Shown here piece after piece: positions 26,729 through 34,828 of a stretch of DNA of 64,000 nt (position 1 is its first letter; the number at the start of each line of letters is the position of its first letter). Under the pieces are notes generated by a model that searched no databases, was not told the origin of the DNA, and was given only the letters and a program-made list of their open reading frames with translations. The translations under genes were made by a program, and so were the position numbers. The stretch comes from Pseudarthrobacter defluvii (GTDB lineage Bacteria; Actinomycetota; Actinomycetes; Actinomycetales; Micrococcaceae). Where the stretch lies: positions 1,426,001-1,490,000 of the forward strand of contig NZ_JAUSYG010000001.1 in assembly GCF_030816725.1 (NCBI RefSeq). Direction: 5' to 3'.

Positions 26729-26770
26729 GCAAAGGACCCCGTAAGCCGAATGGCTTGCGGGGTCCTTTGC
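26729..26770 (+). terminator. Bidirectional terminator between rsrA and the bL37 gene
   Basis: Stem GCAAAGGACCCCGTAAGCC (26729-26747) with GGCTTGCGGGGTCCTTTGC (26752-26770), nearly perfect and symmetric. Its A/T-flanked ends serve rsrA on the plus strand and the bL37 gene on the minus strand. Confidence 0.85.
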
Positions 26771-26791
26771 TTGAACCGTCCTGGCATTTGC

Positions 26792-26866
26792 CTAGGTGTT
26801 GGGGCGCTTCCCGTGGTTCGCGCCGCCACGCTTACGGTCACGACGCTTGCGTGCACGCTTGCTCAT
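26792..26866 (-). CDS. Ribosomal mini-protein bL37 (24 residues)
   Basis: The 24-codon frame from ATG 26866 to TAG 26792 encodes MSKRARKRRDRKRGGANHGK then RPNT. This matches the tiny, very basic actinobacterial large-subunit protein bL37 seen in mycobacterial ribosome structures, which ends in the same ANHGKRPN block. A strong ribosome binding site AAGGAGG lies 7 bases upstream. Too short for most gene callers. The terminator at 26729-26770 follows it. Confidence 0.88.
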   Translation of the reverse strand: MSKRARKRRDRKRGGANHGKRPNT

Positions 26867-26985
26867 AGCTGGCCTCCTTACTGTTGGTACTCAAAAGAGC
26901 TGCCCTCCAGTCTCCCACATGATGTGGCGGCCCGCGAACCGGGAAATGGCGCATGACCTGCGGCAGTAATCCCCGGACACTGGTT

Positions 26986-27447
26986 TCAGATCCGCAGGTT
27001 GCCGCGGATGGCTGCCTGCGCCTCGGCCAGCACGGTACGGACCGTTTCCAGCGTCGCGGGACCAATGGGCCCGCCCTGGGCGTACTGCCGCAAGTCTGCG
27101 CGGACATCGTCACCGAACCGCTGCAGCATCAGTTCCACGTCACGCCGCTGCACGGAAACGGCGATGCCCTTCTCGACGCCGGCCAGGTCATCGCGGCGCC
27201 GGTCCAGTTCTGTGAGGCCAGCGGCGGTGATGTGGTAGTTGGTGCGCCGTCCCGCTGGCTCGGTGGACACCAAGCCGTCCTCCTCAAGCTTGCCCAGCCT
27301 CGGGTAGATGGTTCCGGCGCTGGGCGCGTAGGTCCCGCCAAAACGGTCCTTGAGCGCCTTCATGAGCTCGTAGCCGTGCTTGGGACCGCTTTCGAGGAGG
27401 GCCAGGAGGTAAAGGCGCAACGCACCATGTGCGAAGACGGGCGGCAT
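26986..27447 (-). CDS. PadR-family transcriptional regulator
   Basis: 153 residues. PadR winged helix: LRLYLLALLESGPKHGYELMKAL, then GTIYPRLGKLEEDGLVS and the wing RTNYHIT, followed by a C-terminal helical dimer region. PadR proteins are usually repressors of nearby genes in response to ligands or stress. The start overlaps the DUF4097 stop by one base (TGATG), so the two are coupled and the pair is probably controlled by the palindrome at 28293-28302. Confidence 0.9.
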   Translation of the reverse strand: MPPVFAHGALRLYLLALLESGPKHGYELMKALKDRFGGTYAPSAGTIYPRLGKLEEDGLVSTEPAGRRTNYHITAAGLTELDRRRDDLAGVEKGIAVSVQRRDVELMLQRFGDDVRADLRQYAQGGPIGPATLETVRTVLAEAQAAIRGNLRI

Positions 27448-28277
27448 CAGTGTTCCGCTTCGCCGCCGTCAACGCGTCGAGGGGCATGGAAGATGGCTGT
27501 CTTGCCGGACACCGAGTTGGTCCGCACCAGCATCAGCTGGCCGTCAGGCCCGGCAATGGTCTCCACCTTGCCGTTGGCAAGGAGGCACTGCTGGCCGTCA
27601 AGAACCACCGCACCGCCGGCCGACTTGGCCACAATGTCCACGCCGACATCATGGGGCAGCCGGATGGTGAGGTCCCCCGACACGGAGTTGGAGCCGAAGT
27701 CCTGGGTGAAGCCGAGCAGGTCGAAGCTGAGGTGTCCGCTGACGGTGTTGGTACGCACATTGCTGAAGTGGCCGGACGCCGTAATCTCCCCGGAAATGCT
27801 TTTGGCGGTGAGCACGCCGCGGTGGTCCCTTACGGCCACGCTTCCGCTGACGGTGTTGACCTGCAGTTCGCCGGACGTGCCCTCTGCTGCGATGGAACCG
27901 GAGACGGTGTTGAGACGCACGTGGGAGGCGCTGCCCGAGACAAGGCCGTCACCGCTGACAGTTCCCGCTTCCACCTCGACGCTGCTGGGAAGGGCGACGG
28001 TGATGACAGCGGAATTCCCGCTGTTGTGGTTGACCGTCTCCATGAGGTTTTTGAACCAGCCCTGGGCGCCGTGCAGCTGGTGCCGGACCTCCAGCCTGCC
28101 ACCGGTGAAGGAGACGGCCACGGGGTCACCATGCACCTCGGACACCTCGAGCCGGACCGCCGGTTCGGAGTGCGTTAGGACATGGAAACTGCCGCGGACC
28201 ATGCCCAGCTTGAGGGATGTCACGTCCTCGACGACGATGGTCTCCGGGCTTTCAACGGTCCAGGTTTGCTCGGGCAC
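27447..28277 (-). CDS. DUF4097-type beta-helix/adhesin-like protein
   Basis: 276 residues from GTG 28277 (GGAGGGG 6-12 bases upstream; TTG 28289 is also in frame). The body is a run of short beta-strand repeats of the form NTVSGS / NSVSG (SGDGLVSGS, NTVSGSIAA, NTVSGSVAV, KSISGEITA, NTVSGHLSF, NSVSGDLTI), the hallmark of DUF4097 proteins. No signal peptide or membrane segment is seen, so it is probably cytoplasmic. Function is unknown; in many bacteria such genes sit beside PadR or anti-sigma-like regulators, as here. Confidence 0.85.
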   Translation of the reverse strand: MPEQTWTVESPETIVVEDVTSLKLGMVRGSFHVLTHSEPAVRLEVSEVHGDPVAVSFTGGRLEVRHQLHGAQGWFKNLMETVNHNSGNSAVITVALPSSVEVEAGTVSGDGLVSGSASHVRLNTVSGSIAAEGTSGELQVNTVSGSVAVRDHRGVLTAKSISGEITASGHFSNVRTNTVSGHLSFDLLGFTQDFGSNSVSGDLTIRLPHDVGVDIVAKSAGGAVVLDGQQCLLANGKVETIAGPDGQLMLVRTNSVSGKTAIFHAPRRVDGGEAEH

Positions 28278-28292
28278 GGTCCCCTCCAAAGA

Positions 28293-28306
28293 CGATATAT
28301 CGCGAT
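28293..28306. promoter_or_regulatory. Candidate PadR operator
   Basis: Perfect palindrome CGATATATCG (28293-28302) overlapping a second, ATCGCGAT (28299-28306), 16 bases upstream of the DUF4097-padR start. It is AT-rich in a GC-rich region. Assignment to PadR is inference from position. Confidence 0.45.
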
Positions 28307-28359
28307 GCCCTACAACGTATCGCCGCCGCGGGACGTGGTCAAGATATGGCTTGAGGGGC

Positions 28360-28959
28360 CTACTGCGGTGCTTCCAGGCGCAGCCACTGGAACCACCCGC
28401 GGTGCAGCACCAGCCAGGCCATCAGCCCGTAACCTGCCTGCCCGGGCGTGCCGCCGTTGGCAGCGAGGTCCTGGCGCCACTGTTCGTGGTTCAGGAGGGG
28501 TGAGAACGTGTCGACGTAGAGGTGCTTGCGGCGGGTGGTGACATCAGCGAAGGCAGTGTTCAACTCATCCAGCCGCCGGTTTTGGGCCGGATCGAGCGTA
28601 GGGGGCGGCCCCACCACGAAAACCTCTATCCGGTTCTGGGAAGCCGAGTCCAGGATGTTGGCAAGGTTCAGCCGGCTCCGCGCGGTGGACAGGCCGAACT
28701 CGATGTCACGTCCGGACAGGCCGATGACCAGCCGGTTCTCCGACTGGGCGCTGAAGCGCCGTCCCGCTTCTTCCAGCCAGCGCGCCGCCAGGCCCTCCGT
28801 GCCTTCCTGCGGACAGGGGAGGGCATAGCTCTCCAGCAGCATGCCGTCCTGGGGAGTGCGGGCCAGCACCCGGCCCAGCCAGCCAAGCGCGCGGGGATCA
28901 CCCAGTCCGGCCAGCAGTTCATCTCCTACAGCTGCGATCCGCAGCTTCCTGTCTTCCAC
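28360..28959 (-). CDS. SGNH-hydrolase-fold protein lacking the catalytic residues
   Basis: 199 residues from GTG 28959 (GAGGAACGC just upstream; the frame is open to 29055). The fold blocks of GDSL/SGNH lipases are recognisable, but block I reads VGDELLAG (residues 11-18) with Glu in place of the Ser nucleophile, block III reads GLSGRD instead of GxND, and the C-terminal DxxHP block reads NGGTPGQAGYGLMA. It is therefore unlikely to be an esterase. I recall other actinobacterial proteins with a GDEL start, so this may be a binding clade rather than decay. No signal peptide. It follows the divergent control region of the DUF4097 gene. Confidence 0.72.
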   Translation of the reverse strand: MEDRKLRIAAVGDELLAGLGDPRALGWLGRVLARTPQDGMLLESYALPCPQEGTEGLAARWLEEAGRRFSAQSENRLVIGLSGRDIEFGLSTARSRLNLANILDSASQNRIEVFVVGPPPTLDPAQNRRLDELNTAFADVTTRRKHLYVDTFSPLLNHEQWRQDLAANGGTPGQAGYGLMAWLVLHRGWFQWLRLEAPQ

Positions 28960-29114
28960 GCGTTCCTCTTTACTTCGGTACGGGTCTGCTTCGTACGGCC
29001 GCTGCCGCCTTCGCCGCCGCGGCTGCGGAGGTTGAAGGCGGCGCTGTTCATCCATTAAACAGAACTGCCCGGCCGGAGTCTGGTATTTCGACTCCGGCCG
29101 GGCAGCCTTACTGC

Positions 29115-32100
29115 TTACTTCCGTGCAAATGCCTGCTTCAGCAGGACATCCTGTTCGGCAGCGTGCCGCTTCATGGAACCGGCGGCCGTGGAGGCGGATG
29201 CCGGCCGGGACACCAGGCGGACGCGGCGGTCAAGGATCTCCGGCAGGTTCAGGCCGATGAACGGCCACGGTCCCTGGTTCGCAGGCTCGTCCTGTGCCCA
29301 CACCACTTCGGCGTTGGGGTATTTGGCGAGCTCCGCTTCGATCTCGGCGTGCGGCAGCGGGTAGAGCTGCTCCACGCGGACAATGGCCGTGGTCTTGTCG
29401 CCGGTCTTCTGCCGGGTGGACAGGAGATCGTAGTACAGGCGCCCGGAGACCAGCAGCACGCGTTCGACGGCGGTGGCCGGCAGCTGCTCATGCTCGCCGA
29501 TAACCGGGCGGAACGTGCCGTTGGTGAAGTCCTCCACGGATGACGCGGCGGCCTTCAGGCGAAGCAGCTGCTTGGGTGTGAAGATGATCAGCGGCTTCCG
29601 CGGGCGGCTGTACGCCTGGCGTCGCAGCAGGTGGAAGTGCGATGCAGCCGTGGTGGGGTTGGCCACGATCATGTTGTCCTCCGCGCACAGCTGCAGGAAG
29701 CGCTCGATCCTCGCCGAGGAGTGGTCCGGGCCCTGTCCTTCGTAGCCATGCGGCAGCATCAGGACCAGGGAGGAGCGCTGGCCCCACTTCTGCTCGGCAG
29801 AAGAAATGAACTCATCGATGATGGTCTGCGCACCGTTGACGAAGTCACCGAACTGGGCCTCCCAGAGGACCAGGGCGTCCGGTCGTTCCACGGAGTAGCC
29901 GTACTCGAAGCCCATGGCGGCGTATTCGGACAGCAGGGAGTCGTAGATCCACAGCTTGGCCTGGTTGTCGGAGAGGTTGCCCAGGGGCAGCCATTCCTTG
30001 CCGTTGGCGCGGTCGTGGAAGACGGCGTGGCGCTGGACGAACGTGCCGCGGCGCGAGTCCTGGCCGGCGAGGCGCACGGGGACGCCTTCTATGATCAGCG
30101 ATCCGAAGGCCGCGATCTCGCCAAAGCCCCAGTCGATGCCGCCCTGGCGGGACATCTGCTCGCGCTTTTCGAGCAGCTGCTTCAGCTTGGGGTGGACAGT
30201 GAAGCCTTCGGGGATTTCAACGTGCGCCTTGCCGATTTTGGCCAGGGTTTCGGCGCTGATGGCCGTGGAGGCCGGCGCGCTGACACTGGAATCCGATTGC
30301 TGGGCCCTGGGCCGTTCGATGTCGGACACAGCCGCGGAATCCGCCGTCACGATCGGAATCGGTGAAGTCTGGGCGGCGTGGGTCTCTGCGAAGACCCGTT
30401 CCAGCCGTTCCTGGTAGTCGCGGAGCAGCTGCTCGGCTTCTTCCTCGGTGATGTCCCCGCGCCCGATGAGCGACTCGGTGTACAGCTTGCGGACCGAGCG
30501 CTTGGCCTCGATCAGGTTGTACATCAGCGGCTGGGTCATCGAGGGGTCGTCACCCTCGTTGTGGCCCCGGCGGCGGTAGCACACCATGTCGATGACAACG
30601 TCCTTGTGGAAGCGCTGCCGGAATTCGTAGGCGAGCTGGCCGATGCGGACAACGGCCTCGGGATCGTCGCCGTTCACGTGGAACACCGGGGCCTGGATCA
30701 TCTTGGCAACGTCCGTGGAGTACGTGGACGAACGCGACGACGATGGGGCCGTGGTGAAGCCCACCTGGTTGTTGACCACGATGTGGATGGTGCCGCCGGT
30801 GCGGTAGCCGCGGAGCTGGGACAGGTTGAGGGTTTCGGCCACAACTCCCTGTCCGGCGAAGGCTGCGTCACCGTGCACCATGATGGGCAGGACGGGGAAC
30901 GATTCGCCCTGGTCCAGGCGGTCCTGCTTGGCCCGGACGATGCCTTCGAGGACGGAGTCCACGGCTTCCAGGTGCGACGGGTTGGCGGCGAGGTAGACCT
31001 TGGTTTCCTTGCCGTTGTCCGAGGTGAAGGTGCCTTCGGTGCCCAGGTGGTACTTGACGTCACCGGAGCCCTGCACGGAGCGGGGATCCTGCGTGCCTTC
31101 GAACTCCCGGAATACCTGGGCGTAGGTCTTGCCTGCGATGTTCGTCAGGACGTTGAGGCGGCCGCGGTGGGCCATGCCGATGGCAACCTCGTCCAGGCCG
31201 TCGTCGGCAGCGTCGGACATGATTGCGTCCAGCAGCGGGATCAGTGACTCGCCGCCCTCAAGGGAGAAGCGCTTCTGGCCTACGAACTTGGTCTGCAGGA
31301 ACGTCTCGAAGGCCTCGGCAGCGTTCAGCTTGGAGACGATCCGCAACTGCTCTTCCCGGCTGGGCTTGGAGTAGGGGTGCTCCAGCTGGTCCTGGAACCA
31401 CTTACGTTCTGCAGGATCCTGGATGTGCATGTACTCGATGCCCGTGGTGCGGCAGTACGCGTCCCGCAGCACCCCGAGGATGTCACGGAACTTCAGCATC
31501 GGCTTGCCGCCGAAGCCGCCGGTGGGCCACTCGCGGTCCAGGTCCCACAGGGTCAGGCCGTAGGTGAGGACGTCGAGGTCGGGGTGCTTGCGCTGGACGT
31601 ACTCGAGCGGATCGGTGTCCGCCATGAGGTGGCCGCGGACCCGGAAGGAGTGGATGAGCTGCTGGATCCGGGCGACCTTGTTGATCTCGTCCGCCGGGTC
31701 GACCTGCAGGTCGGGGCTCCAGCGGACGGGCTCGTACGGGATGCGCAGCGACTCGAAGATCTCATCATAGAAGTTCTGCGCGCCGAGCAGGAGCTGGTGG
31801 ACCAGCTTGAGGAACTCGCCGCTGCCGGCGCCCTGGATGACGCGGTGGTCGTACGTGGAGGTCAGCGTCAGGACCTTGCTGATGGCGTTGTGCGCCAGGA
31901 TCTTTTCGCTGGCGCCCTGGAATTCAGCAGGGTAGTCAAGGGCGCCGACACCGATGATGGCTGCCTGGCCCTTGGAAAGGCGGGGCACCGAGTGCACAGT
32001 GCCGATGCCGCCGGGGTTGGTCAGGGACACGGTGGTGCCCTGGTGGTCATCGGCGGTGAGCTTGCCGTTGCGGGCCCGCTTGATCAGGTCCTCGTAGGTG

Positions 32101-32936
32101 TGCCAGAACTCGGCGAAGTTGAGGGTCTCGGCCTTCTTGATGTTCGGGACCATGAGCAGGCGGGTGCCGTCGGGCTTGGGCATGTCGATGGCGATGCCGA
32201 AGTTGACGTGGGCCGGCTGGACCGCGACGGGCTTGCCGTCCACCTCGTCGTAGTACACGTTCATTGACGGGAACTGGGACAGCGCGCGGATCACGGCGTA
32301 GCCGATGAGGTGGGTGAAGGACACCTTGCCGCCCCGGGCGCGGGCCAGGTTGGAGTTGATGACCACGCGGTTGTCGATGAGCAGCTTGGCGGGAATGGCG
32401 CGGACGCTGGTGGCGGTGGGCACCTCGAGGCTGGTGACCATGTTGGTGGCGATGGCCTTGGCCGGGCCGCGCAGGACGGAGACGACGTCTTCCTCGGGGG
32501 CCGTGGGGGCCTTGACGTTCTTGGGCAGCTGCGCCGGGATGGGCTGCGAGCCGGTGCCGGCCTCGGTTTTCTTGCCGCCGTCGCGTGCTTCGGTTGCGGG
32601 GGCCTTCTTAACCGGCGCGGGTGCTGACGCGGGGGCGGCCGGACCGGGTGCGGCGGCCGGCGCCGCCTGGGGAGCGGCAGGTGCAGCTGCCGGCGACGGT
32701 GCCGGGGCGGCGGGAGCCGGGTTTACGACGGGGAGTTCCCGGGTGGGAGGGTTGGCAGTGCGCGCTGAAGTTCCGTTGGAAGAAGAACCGTTGCCCGAGT
32801 CGAAGGATTCAAACAGGGGCCACCACTTGGCATCCACCGCGTTCTTGTCCTGCTGGTACTGCTCGTACAGTTCGTCCACGAGCCACTCGTTTCCGCCAAA
32901 TTCCTCTGGTAGACGGTGGCTTGGCTGCTCTGGCAC
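29115..32936 (-). CDS. kgd: Multifunctional 2-oxoglutarate metabolism enzyme (Kgd/OdhA/SucA-type)
   Basis: 1273 residues. N-terminal E1 segment (PSHRLPEEFGGNEWLVDELYEQYQQD region), a Pro/Ala-rich linker (about 60-140), an E2-type succinyltransferase domain (to about 360; catalytic His/Asp in YDHRVIQGAGSGEF), and a full thiamine-diphosphate E1 domain (MAHRGRLNVL, HGDAAFAGQG, YRRRGHNEGDDP). It serves as oxoglutarate dehydrogenase E1 with an E2 fused on, and lacks a lipoyl domain, as is normal in actinobacteria, where that comes from another protein. GTG 32936 matches the family start. It is the largest metabolic gene here and stands alone. FHA-type control by OdhI/GarA is expected from the family. 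Confidence 0.95.
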   Translation of the reverse strand: MPEQPSHRLPEEFGGNEWLVDELYEQYQQDKNAVDAKWWPLFESFDSGNGSSSNGTSARTANPPTRELPVVNPAPAAPAPSPAAAPAAPQAAPAAAPGPAAPASAPAPVKKAPATEARDGGKKTEAGTGSQPIPAQLPKNVKAPTAPEEDVVSVLRGPAKAIATNMVTSLEVPTATSVRAIPAKLLIDNRVVINSNLARARGGKVSFTHLIGYAVIRALSQFPSMNVYYDEVDGKPVAVQPAHVNFGIAIDMPKPDGTRLLMVPNIKKAETLNFAEFWHTYEDLIKRARNGKLTADDHQGTTVSLTNPGGIGTVHSVPRLSKGQAAIIGVGALDYPAEFQGASEKILAHNAISKVLTLTSTYDHRVIQGAGSGEFLKLVHQLLLGAQNFYDEIFESLRIPYEPVRWSPDLQVDPADEINKVARIQQLIHSFRVRGHLMADTDPLEYVQRKHPDLDVLTYGLTLWDLDREWPTGGFGGKPMLKFRDILGVLRDAYCRTTGIEYMHIQDPAERKWFQDQLEHPYSKPSREEQLRIVSKLNAAEAFETFLQTKFVGQKRFSLEGGESLIPLLDAIMSDAADDGLDEVAIGMAHRGRLNVLTNIAGKTYAQVFREFEGTQDPRSVQGSGDVKYHLGTEGTFTSDNGKETKVYLAANPSHLEAVDSVLEGIVRAKQDRLDQGESFPVLPIMVHGDAAFAGQGVVAETLNLSQLRGYRTGGTIHIVVNNQVGFTTAPSSSRSSTYSTDVAKMIQAPVFHVNGDDPEAVVRIGQLAYEFRQRFHKDVVIDMVCYRRRGHNEGDDPSMTQPLMYNLIEAKRSVRKLYTESLIGRGDITEEEAEQLLRDYQERLERVFAETHAAQTSPIPIVTADSAAVSDIERPRAQQSDSSVSAPASTAISAETLAKIGKAHVEIPEGFTVHPKLKQLLEKREQMSRQGGIDWGFGEIAAFGSLIIEGVPVRLAGQDSRRGTFVQRHAVFHDRANGKEWLPLGNLSDNQAKLWIYDSLLSEYAAMGFEYGYSVERPDALVLWEAQFGDFVNGAQTIIDEFISSAEQKWGQRSSLVLMLPHGYEGQGPDHSSARIERFLQLCAEDNMIVANPTTAASHFHLLRRQAYSRPRKPLIIFTPKQLLRLKAAASSVEDFTNGTFRPVIGEHEQLPATAVERVLLVSGRLYYDLLSTRQKTGDKTTAIVRVEQLYPLPHAEIEAELAKYPNAEVVWAQDEPANQGPWPFIGLNLPEILDRRVRLVSRPASASTAAGSMKRHAAEQDVLLKQAFARK

Positions 32937-33493
32937 TTGAAATACGCCTCTTCCATGAGTTTGATTTCTCTTTGGCCCCCCGGTGCTTCAGCACTACGTT
33001 CGAACCAGTCTCTGTCCTCTGAACCCGGACCTTTGCAAGTCTAGTGAGCATTCTGTGTTAACTGCCAATAAGGGTGACTCAAATCATGAAGTGACGAACG
33101 CGGGCCGAATTATGGCAGCCGTCCGGGCTTCGGCAGCCGGCTGCGGGCAGTCAACAAAGCGGCCTCCCGGGCCCGAAACAGGGTGCTTGCCGCACCCGCT
33201 GCCGCGCCTGCGGCAAGGGGTGCTCCTGTAGACTGAAGTTCTTATGGACAGTAAATCTAGGTGCCGGCCTGGGCGCTGTCAGCGGAGCATGAAGAGAAGC
33301 GCCGCGCAGTCCGCCCCCAGAGCCGGCAAACCCCGACAACGCGCCCATCACCAGCCAACGGCCCAGCTTGCCGCAACCCGCACGGACCAGGCATCGGTAT
33401 CCGCCGACCATCCTCCGCCGGGACGAAACAGCTTCCCTGCACCACAATTGACCACGCTCAGCGCAACTTCCGCACGTCAGGCGGGGTGCTGAT
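32937..33493. other. 557-bp divergent region with unresolved secondary structure
   Basis: Separates the kgd and CNNM start codons. It contains a 9-bp inverted repeat CTTGCCGCA (33186-33194) / TGCGGCAAG (33209-33217) that competes with a shorter hairpin GGGTGC (33181-33186) / GCACCC (33192-33197), and a possible -10 TAGACT at 33229-33234. The rest is a long GC-rich leader to 33493 with no protein I recognise (an 82-codon frame at 33244-33492 has random composition). Confidence 0.45.
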
Positions 33494-34828
33494 ATGGAGT
33501 GGCTCCTCCTTGCAGCCGGCTTGCTGCTGATCGCCGGCACCGGATTCTTTGTTGCCGTTGAGTTCTCCCTTATTGCCCTGGACCAGCCCACCGTGCAGCG
33601 CGCTATCGACGACGGCGACGCAGGGGCAGTGCCCTTGCTCACCTGCCTCAAGTCCCTGTCCACCCAGCTGTCCAGCTGTCAACTCGGGATTACCCTGACG
33701 ACCCTGCTCACCGGTTACGTCATGGAGCCATCGGTGGGCCGCCTTCTCGAAGGTCCGCTGACCGCCGTCGGACTTCCTGATGTGGTGGTGCAGTCCGCTG
33801 CGCTGATCCTGGCCATGGTGGTGGCAACGCTGTTGTCCATGCTCCTCGGTGAACTGGTGCCCAAGAACATGGCGATCGCGCTGGCGTTCCCCGTGGGCCG
33901 TGCCCTGGCCGGTCCGCAGCTGGTTTTCACCATGATCTTCAAGCCGGCCATCGTGGTCCTCAACGGCTTCTCCAACAAAGTCCTCCATATCTTCGGACTG
34001 GAAGCGAAAGAGGAAATTTCCGGCGCACGGACGCCCGCGGAGCTGGCCTCGCTGGTCCGCAGGTCGGCGGCGATGGGAACCCTCGACGCCGGGACCGCCA
34101 ACTTCATTGCCCGCACCTTGAATTTCTCCTCCCGGACGGCAGCCGACGTCATGAGCCCGCGCATCCGGCTGGAAACGATCGACGCCGACCAGCCGGTGTC
34201 CGACGTGGTGGATGCCGCGCGCAGGACCGGGTACTCCCGGTTCCCCGTCATTGGTGACTCGGCTGATGACATCCGCGGGCTGGTGCACGTCAAGAAGGCC
34301 GTTGCCGTTCCATGGGAACGCCGGCAGAACCTCGAAGCGGGCGCCATCATGACCGAGGTACTGCGCGTGCCGGAAACCATCCACCTGGACGCGCTGCTGG
34401 CCGAACTGCGCGAGGGAAACCTGCAGCTGGCCGTGGTGCTGGATGAGTACGGCGGAACAGCCGGCATCGCAACGCTGGAGGACCTGGTGGAGGAGATCGT
34501 GGGCGAGGTGGCGGACGAGCACGACAAGGTCCGCCCTGGATTGCTGCAAAGTGCCTCCGGTGACTGGTACTTCCCGGGGCTCCTCCGGCCGGACGAGCTG
34601 TCGGAGCAGATCCCCGGGTTGAGCGTTCCGGACGAGGCGGCCTATGAAACCGTGGGCGGCTATGTCATGAGCAAGCTGGGCAGGATAGCTGCCGTGGGCG
34701 ACACCGTCCCGGTCAATGGAGGAACGCTCAGCGTCACCAGGATGGACGGACGCCGGATAGACCGCATCTGCTTCCATCCCGTGGCTGAAGCGGCCGCGCA
34801 GGACGCCACTGATGGGAGCAGGCAATGA
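33494..34828 (+). CDS. CNNM/CorC-family membrane protein with CBS pair (hemolysin-like)
   Basis: 444 residues. DUF21/CNNM transmembrane domain (three to four helices, residues 1-190; motif VEFSLIALD, LGITLTTLLTGY), a CBS pair (about 210-330; RAADVMSPRI, VLDEYGGTAGIATLEDLVEEIVG) and a C-terminal CorC/HlyC transporter-associated domain. This family exports or regulates Mg2+ and related ions, but many members are uncharacterised. ATG 33494; its stop overlaps the next CNNM gene as ATGA, so a heteromeric transporter is possible. Confidence 0.9.
   Translation: MEWLLLAAGLLLIAGTGFFVAVEFSLIALDQPTVQRAIDDGDAGAVPLLTCLKSLSTQLSSCQLGITLTTLLTGYVMEPSVGRLLEGPLTAVGLPDVVVQSAALILAMVVATLLSMLLGELVPKNMAIALAFPVGRALAGPQLVFTMIFKPAIVVLNGFSNKVLHIFGLEAKEEISGARTPAELASLVRRSAAMGTLDAGTANFIARTLNFSSRTAADVMSPRIRLETIDADQPVSDVVDAARRTGYSRFPVIGDSADDIRGLVHVKKAVAVPWERRQNLEAGAIMTEVLRVPETIHLDALLAELREGNLQLAVVLDEYGGTAGIATLEDLVEEIVGEVADEHDKVRPGLLQSASGDWYFPGLLRPDELSEQIPGLSVPDEAAYETVGGYVMSKLGRIAAVGDTVPVNGGTLSVTRMDGRRIDRICFHPVAEAAAQDATDGSRQ

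Noticed and set aside
33244..33492. 82-codon frame upstream of the CNNM gene
   Set aside because: Composition is Arg/Pro/Ala-rich with no motif or ribosome binding site.
33235..33493. Possible M-box magnesium riboswitch ahead of the CNNM genes
   Set aside because: TAGGTG occurs, but the conserved GAGGCTCCT and later core blocks of the M-box are missing.
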